A program made the translations under genes and the position numbers. From an uncultured Eubacteriales bacterium (GTDB lineage Bacteria > Bacillota > Clostridia > Christensenellales > Aristaeellaceae): 9,415 bases of DNA. The notes under the pieces were generated by a model. The model worked only from the letters and a program-made list of their open reading frames with translations. It searched no databases and was not told where the DNA came from. Positions 1 through 6,165 of the stretch are shown here, one piece after another. The stretch is taken from contig UQNM01000082.1 in NCBI GenBank assembly GCA_900542395.1, positions 1-9,415 of the forward strand, in the 5' to 3' direction. Position 1 is the first letter of the stretch. Every line of letters begins with the position of its first letter.

Positions 1-86
1 TGCCGCCCGCTGTGCGGGAGGCAGGCAAGCGAAACGCCGAAGGTCTGGCACGGCGCAGCCGTGACTGAAGGAGTTTAGTTTCCCTC
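1..86. other. GC-rich stretch with small hairpins, unassigned
   Basis: No gene starts here and no open frame can be recognised. Three short hairpins are visible. CCCGC/GCGGG around a TGT loop is flanked by GCC/GGC. GCG-AAA-CGC sits near 29-38. CACGGC/GCCGTG closes on a GCA loop at about 48-62. Such density suggests a structured RNA end or an intergenic repeat cut by the window edge. I compared it mentally with cobalamin, glycine, ZTP and c-di-GMP riboswitch cores and found no convincing match, so no family is assigned. Confidence 0.3.
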
Positions 87-114
87 TTTACAATTCAACA
101 TTTGGTGGTATAAT
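87..114 (+). promoter_or_regulatory. Sigma-A promoter for the NrdD-like gene
   Basis: TTTACA (87-92) and TATAAT (109-114) are separated by 16 bases. The -10 is preceded by TGG, so it also matches the extended -10 form TGnTATAAT. Transcription would start near base 121, leaving a short leader of about 30 bases before the start codon at 152. The -10 hexamer is perfect and the -35 matches the consensus at five of six positions. Confidence 0.75.
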
Positions 115-151
115 GTTCCCATCATCTACCAGATATGGGGAGGTCTTTGCC

Positions 152-424
152 ATGTGCAGGGTCAATATAACCGGCGGCGAATGTCCGCAGGAAGAAATCA
201 ACGCCTACATCGCGCGGGGGCAGCAGCTCTACGGCCGCGAGCCGGACGCGATTGACGTTCGGCTGGACGGCGAATACGTCGAGCTGGCGTATCACTATCA
301 GAATCAGCCGTTTGACCGCATCCGCCGCATCACGGGCTACCTGGTCGGCACGCTCGACCGCTTCAACAACGCCAAGCGCGCCGAGGAGCGCGACCGCGTG
401 AAGCACAGCATCACGCTGCAATAA
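152..424 (+). CDS. Stand-alone NrdD C-terminal (glycyl-radical) domain-like protein
   Basis: This 90-aa protein resembles only the C-terminal tip of class III anaerobic ribonucleoside-triphosphate reductase (NrdD). Residues 59-66 read RITGYLVG, matching the RxxGY glycyl-radical loop of NrdD (RVCGYLG in E. coli). Residues 70-85 (RFNNAKRAEERDRVKH) match the conserved tail (FNAGKQEEVKRRVKH in E. coli). Gly62 would be the equivalent of the radical glycine. The roughly 600-residue catalytic barrel is absent, and only two cysteines remain (C2, C11), so the NrdD zinc ribbon is not intact. An in-frame ATG at 113 overlaps the -10 box and cannot be the start. The ATG at 152 has GGGGAGG at 137-143. The protein is probably cytosolic and linked to anaerobic life. 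Whether it repairs, assists or regulates NrdD is unknown, and a structural role without a radical is equally possible. Confidence 0.75.
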   Translation: MCRVNITGGECPQEEINAYIARGQQLYGREPDAIDVRLDGEYVELAYHYQNQPFDRIRRITGYLVGTLDRFNNAKRAEERDRVKHSITLQ

Positions 425-445
425 TGCTTTTCTCCGCATTTTTGC

Positions 446-474
446 TTGCCAGTTCGGGCAAGATGGTGTATGAT
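446..474 (+). promoter_or_regulatory. Sigma-A promoter for the DUF1858 gene
   Basis: TTGCCA (446-451) and TATGAT (469-474) are 17 bases apart, about 50 bases before the start codon at 525. The preceding gene ends at 424, so this promoter would let the DUF1858 gene be expressed separately from it. Confidence 0.6.
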
Positions 475-524
475 AGTGAAAGGCTTATACCCATCAAATC
501 CGAGATAGAAAGAGGGATTTCCCG

Positions 525-731
525 ATGATTACTCCTGAAATGTCCATCGCCGAAGTGATGCGCATGGACCCCGAAGTTGCTCCGGTGTTCATGTCCTACG
601 GCATGCACTGCCTCTACTGCCCGCATGCCTCCGCCGAGTCCATCGCCGAGGCCAGCCTCGTGCACGGCATCGACGCGAACGCGCTCGTCGCCTCGCTCAA
701 CGAGTATTTCGCCGGCAAAGAGAGCAAGTAA
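525..731 (+). CDS. DUF1858 domain protein with CxxC motif
   Basis: This 68-aa protein is one complete DUF1858 domain, the small helical domain found alone or at the N-terminus of ScdA/hybrid-cluster-associated proteins in anaerobes. It opens with the typical hydrophobic start and PEVAPVFMSYGMHC segment (residues 16-29). C29 and C32 in HCLYCPH form a CxxC pair that could be redox active or bind metal. The domain then continues into a second helical half (AEASLVHGIDANALVASLNEY). The start codon is preceded by AGAAAGAGGG at 507-516, 8 bases upstream. The family is common in Clostridia but its exact job is not established. A thiol redox or Fe-S/nitrosative-stress role is inferred from domain partners in other proteins. 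Its neighbour is the NrdD-like gene on the same strand, but each has its own promoter. Confidence 0.85.
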   Translation: MITPEMSIAEVMRMDPEVAPVFMSYGMHCLYCPHASAESIAEASLVHGIDANALVASLNEYFAGKESK

Positions 732-744
732 TTCTTCCGAAAAA

Positions 745-786
745 GCAGCACCCGCCGCGTTTTGATTGCACGGCGGGTGTTTTTTT
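745..786. terminator. Bidirectional rho-independent terminator
   Basis: CACCCGCCG (749-757) pairs perfectly with CGGCGGGTG (771-779). It is followed by seven T on the plus strand (780-786) and preceded by five A (740-744), which become a T run on the minus strand. It lies between the convergent DUF1858 gene (ends 731) and the SH3-domain gene (stop codon 787-785). The plus-strand T run overlaps the minus-strand stop codon by two bases. Confidence 0.9.
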
Positions 787-2272
787 ACCCGTTTCCTGCC
801 CACAAGTCCGCGCGTCGGACATAGCCGACGTCGCCATCCCACGTCATCGCGATCACCCAGTCGTCACCGTATACGCCGATGACATAATCGCCAAGAAATC
901 GCCCAAACGCCTCCACGGTGTCATCCGGTACACGGTAGATCGGCGCGCCGTCCCCCAGCGCGTCTACCGCCATCAGCGTCTCAAACACACAGCTCACATC
1001 CCGGTTTCCGCCGCCGCGCACCAGATAGCGGGTCATCATGTAGCCCTCCAGATTCGCGTCGCCCGCGCCGATGCGCACATGCGCCCAGTCGCCGTTCCAC
1101 GAGAGAATCTGCACCGGCGTTCGGTTGTAGAATTTGCCGAGCGATTTGGCCTTTCTGTCCGGCTTCTCGCGCAGATGCAGGCGGTCTTTGGGATTGTCGT
1201 TGTTTACGAAGGCGTAAACGTCCGTATCCAGCCGGGCGACGGCTTCTTCCTGACGGGTCGGCCATTGCCCGACGGGGACTTTCATCAAATCGAGCGGCTC
1301 GCTTTTGCCATAGATATAGCCATCATTTTTTCCTGCCCCGCCTCCATCGCTGACGCACACGCAGTCTACGCCTACGTTAAGCACGCCGCCCATGCAGCCC
1401 GCAAGAAGCCATCTTCCCTGCCGCGTTTTGCGGAAGAAATATTCCTGACCATTTTCATTGACAAAAATTTTGTCAGCATCCGCATGAATGATGTCCAGCC
1501 CTGCCGAGCCGCTGAGGGGCACGCTGTCCTGTCTGCTATACCCGACGCCATCCGCCCAATCGCACACGCGCACGCATCGGCTGCCATCCGCTTTCCGAAC
1601 CAGCAGAATCAGCCTTTCCGGATAAGCGCCCATCTGCATCAGCGTTTCGCCGTCGGCCAAAAGCGGCTCGGCAAATCCATCCGGCAGATTGCTTTCTTCC
1701 CGGTCACACATTTCCGGCGTAAGCGGCAATTTGAGCATGTCGATCCCGCCGAGCGACAAATCAAAATCCTCGCCGACGGGAATCCGAATCGTTTCGCTCT
1801 CGCCAATCGGGTTATCGTTTTCGTCGCGGCATTCGGCTGTCATCGTCAGCATGCCGTTCCGTTCAAACAGCATCGTCTCCAACGTGCGCCCATTGCCATA
1901 TGATTCCTGATTCAATACGTCGCATCGGGTCCACCCTTCAGCCCGATACTCCGCATGCAGCGTGACATATTCATATTCCGTGTTGCATCTGACAAACAGC
2001 GACTCGCCGTCCGTATCGACATAAACCTTTACATTCTTCCCTGCCTTAAACGCCCGCTCGTTGGCAATCGTCAGCCTGCCGTCCTCCACGATGCACAGCG
2101 CAGTCTCGTTCCCGTTTTCCAGCGCAAACACGCCAAAGCCGTTGCCGGAATCGCTGGACACAACGACATAGCCGGGGTACGCCGCCAGCGCAATCTCCTC
2201 GCCCGTCTCCGCGCGCGCCGCAACAGCCAGAAGCAAAAGCCCAAAAAGCACCGAAAATATCTTTCGAATCAT
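785..2272 (-). CDS. Exported protein with C-terminal SH3-like repeats
   Basis: This 495-aa protein is measured from the ATG at 2272. An upstream in-frame ATG at 2347 would add 25 residues ahead of the signal peptide and lies close to the CDF gene's terminator. The ATG at 2272 has a GGCGGGAAG purine stretch just before it and directly gives a signal peptide: a basic start (MIRKIF), a hydrophobic core (about 7-17), then AARA with likely cleavage before ETGE. There is no lipobox cysteine, so it should be secreted rather than lipid-anchored. Residues of about 25-340 are a beta-rich region I do not recognise. Residues of about 350-419 look like a bacterial SH3 domain (LHLREKPDRKAKSLGKFYNRTPVQIL, then a WNGDWAHVRI strand and EGYMMTRYL). 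Residues of about 430-490 look like a second, more divergent copy (GAPIYRVP, GDDWVIA, GYVRRADL). SH3b domains usually bind cell wall peptides. No hydrolase domain is visible, so a wall-associated or sensing role is inferred. It appears to be a single-gene unit between two terminators. Confidence 0.7.
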   Translation of the reverse strand: MIRKIFSVLFGLLLLAVAARAETGEEIALAAYPGYVVVSSDSGNGFGVFALENGNETALCIVEDGRLTIANERAFKAGKNVKVYVDTDGESLFVRCNTEYEYVTLHAEYRAEGWTRCDVLNQESYGNGRTLETMLFERNGMLTMTAECRDENDNPIGESETIRIPVGEDFDLSLGGIDMLKLPLTPEMCDREESNLPDGFAEPLLADGETLMQMGAYPERLILLVRKADGSRCVRVCDWADGVGYSRQDSVPLSGSAGLDIIHADADKIFVNENGQEYFFRKTRQGRWLLAGCMGGVLNVGVDCVCVSDGGGAGKNDGYIYGKSEPLDLMKVPVGQWPTRQEEAVARLDTDVYAFVNNDNPKDRLHLREKPDRKAKSLGKFYNRTPVQILSWNGDWAHVRIGAGDANLEGYMMTRYLVRGGGNRDVSCVFETLMAVDALGDGAPIYRVPDDTVEAFGRFLGDYVIGVYGDDWVIAMTWDGDVGYVRRADLWAGNG

Positions 2273-2290
2273 ACGCTTCCCGCCTTTCTG

Positions 2291-2311
2291 TATATAAGAC
2301 GAAACAGAGCG
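2291..2311 (-). promoter_or_regulatory. Possible -10 region (and weak -35) for the SH3-domain gene
   Basis: On the minus strand a TATATA box (2296-2291) lies about 20 bases before the chosen start. TTGGCG sits 15 bases upstream of it, giving a weak -35 with short spacing. If used, the leader would be extremely short and the ribosome binding site close to the transcription start. This is the best candidate in the gap but not a strong one. Confidence 0.3.
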
Positions 2312-2353
2312 CGCCAAAATTTCATATTTTCCAAAAAACATGAACAAACAAGG

Positions 2354-2395
2354 AAAACGCGCCTTCCAAGGAGTTTTTCCTTTCTGAAAGGCGCG
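2354..2395 (-). terminator. Terminator after the cation exporter gene
   Basis: Read on the minus strand, CGCGCCTT (2395-2388) pairs with AAGGCGCG (2365-2358). An inner AAGGA/TCCTT stem (2382-2378 with 2372-2368) extends the hairpin. TTTTCCTTGTTTG follows directly. It lies 5 bases beyond the exporter stop codon and 85 bases before the chosen start of the SH3-domain gene, so the two are separate transcripts. Confidence 0.8.
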
Positions 2396-2399
2396 CCGC

Positions 2400-3569
2400 T
2401 TATTCGGTATAGCTTCTTTCCAGCGTAGCGATGCAGGTATAGCCCGGATATTCCTTTTCCAGCTCGTCGTTCATCCGGCGGCGAATCTCCGTTTCGCTCA
2501 TTTGGCAGTCATACGGCACCACGCAGTCAAACACGACGTTCACATGCGCCGCGCCCTGCACGACGCGCAGATCGTGAATCGTCATTTTGGGGTGAATCTT
2601 CGCGCAGATGTCGCTCAGCGCGTCGCGAAGCGCGGGCACGCGCGGGTCGTCCGTCGCGACCGGGTCATAGTGCACGACCAGATGCAGCCGCTCGTCCTTC
2701 AGAAAATCGCGCTCGATGCCGTCGATGACCTCGTGGCTTTCAATCGGGTCCCGCCTTGCGGACATCTCCACATGCACGCTGGCGAACTGCCGCCCCGGCC
2801 CGTAATCGTGGATCATCAGATCGTGCACGCCCAAAACGCCCGGATAGCGCATCAGCTTCTCGCGGATATGGCCGACCAGCTCCGGCGACGGCGCGTTGCC
2901 CAGCAGCGGGTTGAGCGTTTCCTTAATCAGCGAAACGCCGCTGACGAGGATGAACACGGCCACCGCCGCGCCGACATAGCCGTCCAAATCCAGCCCGGTC
3001 AGCCGCGCGATCATCGTGCACAGCAGCACCGCGCTGGTGGTGATCACGTCGTTTCGGCTGTCGCTGGCCGTCGCTTCCAGCGTGGTCGAGCCGATGCGCC
3101 GCCCCATGTTCGTATTGAACGCCGCCATCCAGCATTTGACCACGATGGACGCGGCCAGCACGCCGACGCTCACCCAGCTGAACACAATCGGCTCGGGCGC
3201 AAAGATTTTGCCGACGCTGCTCCGAAGCAGCTCCACGCCGATGGCGAGAATCATCACCGCGACGGTCATGCCGGAGAGGTATTCAAACCGCCCGTGGCCG
3301 TAGGGATGCTCCGCGTCGGCGGGTCTGTCGGCGAGCTTGAAGCCCAGCAGGCTGATCAGGCTGCTGGAAGCATCCGACAGGTTGTTCACCGCGTCGGCCA
3401 TGATCGCAACCGAGCCGCTGAGCAGACCGGCAGCCAGCTTGCCCGCAAAGAGCAGCACGTTGCAGCCGATGCCCACCATGCTCGCCGCCTTGCCGTAGGC
3501 GCTGCGCACGCGCTCGTTTTTCACATCTTCATGGTTCGGAATCCGGGAAATAATCCATTTCGTCAACAC
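2400..3569 (-). CDS. Cation diffusion facilitator (CDF) exporter, probably Mn-type
   Basis: This 389-aa inner-membrane metal/proton antiporter has about six membrane segments (roughly residues 30-50, 53-77, 99-117, 130-150, 172-192 and 197-215). These are followed by the cytosolic CDF domain (HDYGPGRQFASVHVEMS near 254-270). HPYGHGR at 88-94 is the family signature. The metal site in TM2 is N62/D66 (NNLSD), and in TM5 it is D170/D174 (DSRND). An N-D/D-D set is the pattern reported for Mn(II) exporters such as pneumococcal MntE, whereas Zn/Fe members have D-D/H-D. Mn(II) is therefore the best guess, but not proven. After residue 310 there is a further domain of about 80 residues (HDLRVVQGAAHVNVVFD, then a run to YTE) that resembles a repeat of the CDF cytosolic fold; many clostridial members are this long. 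The start is GTG, with AGGGAG about 10 bases upstream. The gene ends in its own terminator. Confidence 0.92.
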   Translation of the reverse strand: MLTKWIISRIPNHEDVKNERVRSAYGKAASMVGIGCNVLLFAGKLAAGLLSGSVAIMADAVNNLSDASSSLISLLGFKLADRPADAEHPYGHGRFEYLSGMTVAVMILAIGVELLRSSVGKIFAPEPIVFSWVSVGVLAASIVVKCWMAAFNTNMGRRIGSTTLEATASDSRNDVITTSAVLLCTMIARLTGLDLDGYVGAAVAVFILVSGVSLIKETLNPLLGNAPSPELVGHIREKLMRYPGVLGVHDLMIHDYGPGRQFASVHVEMSARRDPIESHEVIDGIERDFLKDERLHLVVHYDPVATDDPRVPALRDALSDICAKIHPKMTIHDLRVVQGAAHVNVVFDCVVPYDCQMSETEIRRRMNDELEKEYPGYTCIATLERSYTE

Positions 3570-3594
3570 GTTTCACACGCTCCCTCTTGATCGG

Positions 3595-3611
3595 GGAACA
3601 AAAAATGTTCC
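3595..3611. promoter_or_regulatory. Inverted repeat upstream of the CDF gene, possible operator
   Basis: GGAACA and TGTTCC form a perfect 6-bp inverted repeat around AAAAA, 26 bases before the GTG start of the exporter. Its size and place suit an operator for a metal-responsive repressor, or a small leader hairpin. No matching regulator gene is in the window. Confidence 0.35.
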
Positions 3612-3731
3612 TTGCCCAAAAAGGCTATTTCGCGTATGATTCGACACGGATTCGCCTTTTCCTTCCATGTTAGTTGAACCTTTTTACAAATTTTTGAATG
3701 TTTGTCTGAGGTAACGGGCACTTCGGGCGGC
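3612..3731. other. AT-rich intergenic region upstream of the CDF gene
   Basis: This gap separates the 196-aa gene (stop at 3732) from the exporter leader. It is clearly more AT-rich than its surroundings, especially 3660-3712, and should hold the exporter promoter. I found no minus-strand hexamer pair I would call a promoter. There is also no clear hairpin with a T run after the 196-aa gene. Confidence 0.4.
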
Positions 3732-4322
3732 TCACATCACCTCGATTTGCTCGATCAGCCGCTTTCCCTGCCCCGTCGGCACGGTGACGGCCAGCGCCGC
3801 GTTCACCCGCGCGATATTGGGCGCGAGCCGCACGACCAACCCCGCGCGCTCGTCAAACCGCTCCGGCGCGCGCAGCGGCGCAAACCGAAGCGGCACCACC
3901 GCGTCATACGCGGGCAAGCCCTTTGCCGCGGCCGGATGCATCAGCAGCGCGTCCGCCGCCGCGTCGCCCGCCAGACGCAGCGCCAGATAGCGCAGCAGCA
4001 CGCTCTGCGCGGCCTGCTCGGCTTCGCCCGCCTCCGGCTCGCCGGGCGCGTCCGGGCGCAGTTCAAGCTGAATCACGCCGTCCGGCCACAGGAGCGCGTA
4101 GCCGCGCGCCGCGGGTTCCAGCCTGACGATTTCCCCGCCCGCCAAAACCAGCTCCAGCGCCAGCGGCGCGGCGCTTTGCGCAAGCGGCGTGTATTCGATG
4201 AAGATTTCCGCATCCTGCGCCGCCGGAAACGTCTGCCCGCCGCCGTCCACCGGCCCGCAGAATTGCCCGTTGACCGTCAGCAGCCCCCGCACCGCGCACT
4301 GAATATGCAGCATGCTCCGCAT
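3732..4322 (-). CDS. Hypothetical protein, 196 aa
   Basis: I do not recognise this protein. The ATG at 4322 (MRSMLHIQC) has GGGGGGAG ending 5 bases upstream. The longer in-frame ATG at 4373 lies in the middle of the palindromic terminator of the gene before it, so it is rejected. The N-terminal part (about 1-90) is rich in short alternating hydrophobic stretches such as AEIFIEY, ALELVLAG and VIQLELRP, suggesting beta strands. An acidic, Ala/Glu/Pro-rich linker (about 91-105) is followed by a probably helical segment (SVLLRYLALRLAG) and a second beta-rich part with several Arg residues (VVPLRFAPLRAPERF). No signal peptide, membrane segment or clear catalytic motif is seen, so it is probably cytosolic. 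It follows the kinase terminator and precedes the exporter on the same strand. Codon use (GC-rich third positions) fits the neighbours, supporting a real gene. Confidence 0.7.
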   Translation of the reverse strand: MRSMLHIQCAVRGLLTVNGQFCGPVDGGGQTFPAAQDAEIFIEYTPLAQSAAPLALELVLAGGEIVRLEPAARGYALLWPDGVIQLELRPDAPGEPEAGEAEQAAQSVLLRYLALRLAGDAAADALLMHPAAAKGLPAYDAVVPLRFAPLRAPERFDERAGLVVRLAPNIARVNAALAVTVPTGQGKRLIEQIEVM

Positions 4323-4357
4323 GGTGCTCCCCCCTCGTCCCTTCCCCGATATATGCC

Positions 4358-4386
4358 AAAAGAGGAGGGGCATATGCCCCTCCCCG
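4358..4386 (-). terminator. Terminator with a perfect 20-bp palindrome after dgoK
   Basis: Bases 4364-4383 form a perfect palindrome (GGAGGGGCAT followed by its own reverse complement). Read on the minus strand it comes 25 bases after the kinase stop codon and is followed by TCTTTTGG. That fits a rho-independent terminator with a short, imperfect T tract, where some readthrough into the 196-aa gene is possible. The centre CATATG must open to form the loop. Confidence 0.65.
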
Positions 4387-4408
4387 CCAAAAAACGGATT
4401 GTATCGGT

Positions 4409-5482
4409 TTACAGCCCGATCTCCGCCGCGCCGGTCACGCCCATCCGGGCGGACAGCTCGCGCGGAACGGCAATCGCGCCCTCGTGGCCAAGCGCCTCCA
4501 GCACGTCGATCATGGCCTGCTGCACGGGCGCTTTGCCCGCGACGTAGATGCGCGGCTCGACGATCTCATGCGGCGCGCTCATATCCGGAGCGATGCCGAG
4601 CGCCGCGCCGAGGTTCCGGTGCAGCGGGATGACGGTATCCGGCATCGGGATTTCCTCCGGCTGATCCGGCAGAAACGCCTCCATCGCCTGCACGTCGAGC
4701 GCCAGCGCCGCGCCGAGCAGATAGCTCTGCACCTCCGCGTGGCTGCGCTTGCCGAGCGTTTTGAGGATGCGGCCGGAGAACGCCGCGCGGCCAAGACCGC
4801 TCTGCGCGCACGCCCGCGCGCCCTCCATCGCCATTTTGGCGTTATACGCCTCCGGGGAGACGAACGCGCCGCCGACCGCGTCGGCCAAAATGGTGTGATG
4901 GGTCATCGCGTCGAGCAGCTCGCCGGAAATCGAGGTCATGCAGCCGAGGATCTTCCCCTCCGCGCTCATGGCGACGAATTTATTGTGAGAGCCCGGCAGA
5001 ATGAACATGGCGCTCGTTTCCGGCTCAAGGAGCTCGAACAGGCCGACGGCCTCCGTCTCTTCGCCGCGCATCATATCCATCATGCCGAAATTATCCAGAT
5101 CGACCGGCCCGGCGAAGTTGCGCACGCCGGGGATGAAGTGAATCGGGAACGGCGCGATCTCCGGGAAGCTCTGCGCGCGCATCGCGTCGCGCAGGTCGGC
5201 GGCCGAAGCGGGCGCGGGCACGTGCGGAATTTCGAGCAGCCCCATGTCGCTGGTAATCATGCCGTAGGCGACGCAGCGCTTCACATCGCCCGCGTCCAGC
5301 CCGTTCCGGGCGAGAAGCGAACCGATGCACTCGGCGAGCGCCGCCTTCAGGCGCCCGTTGTTTCCGTCCACCGCGGTGTGGCGAACGCCGCCGTCCCGCG
5401 CGATGGCGTCCAGCGGCTTGCGCTCGTCGCTGAGCAGCGTCACGCGCAGGTTGGTCGTTCCCCCATCAATAATCAAGAACAT
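4409..5482 (-). CDS. dgoK: 2-dehydro-3-deoxygalactonokinase (DgoK family)
   Basis: This cytosolic kinase of 357 aa transfers phosphate from ATP to 2-keto-3-deoxy-galactonate (or a close 2-keto-3-deoxy acid), giving the 6-phosphate used by the aldolase encoded just upstream. DGGTTNLR at residues 6-13 is the phosphate-binding loop seen as DWGSTNLR in E. coli DgoK. Other family blocks are MRGEET (138-143), PGSHNKFV (163-170), SGELL (186-190), YLLGAALALDV (254-264) and VAGKAPVQQAM (314-324). It is about 65 residues longer than the E. coli enzyme (292 aa), mainly in the region before the C-terminal block. The start at ATG 5482 is chosen because the conserved N-terminus begins there with GGGAGG upstream. 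Any longer reading only runs through the aldolase gene in another frame. It overlaps the aldolase end by 10 bases, which implies coupled translation. Kinase substrate choice between galactonate- and gluconate-derived acids cannot be read from the sequence. Confidence 0.93.
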   Translation of the reverse strand: MFLIIDGGTTNLRVTLLSDERKPLDAIARDGGVRHTAVDGNNGRLKAALAECIGSLLARNGLDAGDVKRCVAYGMITSDMGLLEIPHVPAPASAADLRDAMRAQSFPEIAPFPIHFIPGVRNFAGPVDLDNFGMMDMMRGEETEAVGLFELLEPETSAMFILPGSHNKFVAMSAEGKILGCMTSISGELLDAMTHHTILADAVGGAFVSPEAYNAKMAMEGARACAQSGLGRAAFSGRILKTLGKRSHAEVQSYLLGAALALDVQAMEAFLPDQPEEIPMPDTVIPLHRNLGAALGIAPDMSAPHEIVEPRIYVAGKAPVQQAMIDVLEALGHEGAIAVPRELSARMGVTGAAEIGL

Positions 5483-6150
5483 TTTGCAGCCTCCCATTGG
5501 GCAATCGCGTCGGTAAACGCCTTCGCGCGCGCCTGAATCGCGGCAAAATCGCCGGTCTTCACCGCGTCGGGGAGCACGAGTTGGCCGCCTACGCCGAAGC
5601 CGCAGACGCCCGCATCCAGAAACTCCGCGACGTTTTCGGGCTTCACGCCGCCGACGGCGGACATATCGATATACGCCAGCGGCCCGCGAACGGCCTTGAT
5701 ATAGCTCACGCCGAGCGTGCCCGCCGGGAACAGCTTCACGATGTCCGCGCCCGCGCAGTGCGCCGCGACGATCTCCGTCGGGGTCAGCGCGCCGGGCATG
5801 GAGACCATGCCGAGCTGGCGGGTGCGGCGAATCACGCCGTAATCCACATTCGGGGAGATGACGAGGCACGCGCCCGCGTCACCGGCAGCCTCCACCTCCT
5901 GCACGGTCAGCGCCGTTCCGCAGCCGACGAGCACGCGGCCGCCGTATTTTTCCACCGTATGGCGGATTTTTTCGGCGTTTTCCTTCACGCAGTCCGCGCG
6001 GTCGTGGTCAAACGTGAATTCCAGCACGCGAACGCCGCCCGCAATCAGCGCTTCCACCACGCCGTCGAGCTTTTCCGTCGGCACATGGCGCAGGATGGCG
6101 ACGAGCTTCGCCGCCTTGATCCGCGTCAGCGCTTCATGATGTGACAACAT
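5473..6150 (-). CDS. eda: KDPG/KDPGal aldolase (Eda/DgoA family)
   Basis: This 225-aa class I aldolase of the TIM-barrel KDPG/KHG family splits 2-keto-3-deoxy-6-phospho-gluconate or -galactonate into pyruvate and glyceraldehyde-3-phosphate. K139 in IVKLFPAG is the Schiff-base lysine. E44 in VLEFTF is the proton-relay glutamate. R21 in AILRH, GCGTALT (76-82), PGALTPTE (119-126) and the late SAVGGVKPEN phosphate-binding segment are all in the expected order. Length is normal for the family (about 205-225). The ATG at 6150 has a GGGGGG purine run about 8 bases upstream and lies 15 bases after the dipeptidase stop, so the two are co-transcribed. Its 3' end overlaps the kinase start. Pairing with a DgoK-type kinase favours galactonate-type substrates (DgoA function), while sequence alone does not separate Eda from DgoA. 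Confidence 0.93.
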   Translation of the reverse strand: MLSHHEALTRIKAAKLVAILRHVPTEKLDGVVEALIAGGVRVLEFTFDHDRADCVKENAEKIRHTVEKYGGRVLVGCGTALTVQEVEAAGDAGACLVISPNVDYGVIRRTRQLGMVSMPGALTPTEIVAAHCAGADIVKLFPAGTLGVSYIKAVRGPLAYIDMSAVGGVKPENVAEFLDAGVCGFGVGGQLVLPDAVKTGDFAAIQARAKAFTDAIAQWEAAKCS

Positions 6151-6165
6151 GTCTTTTCCCCCCGC

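Noticed and set aside
1..75. Cobalamin, glycine, ZTP or c-di-GMP riboswitch
   Set aside because: Short stretches such as GGCGCAGCCGTGACTG are reminiscent of cobalamin riboswitches, but the conserved core and the closing AGTCAGGAGACC-type segment are absent, and a separate promoter follows.
2502..3590. Plus-strand open frame of 362 codons antisense to the CDF gene
   Set aside because: Low-complexity His/Arg/Ala-rich translation with no motif, fully explained as the antisense of a clearly recognised exporter gene.
3718..3731. Terminator after the 196-aa gene
   Set aside because: The GGGCACTTCGGGC stretch looks repetitive but its halves are direct, not inverted, and no T run follows on the minus strand.
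5483..5869. N-terminal extension of dgoK by 129 codons
   Set aside because: It runs out of frame through the aldolase gene, its translation is Arg-rich without similarity to any kinase, and the conserved DGGTTNLR start lies right after the ATG at 5482 with its own ribosome binding site.
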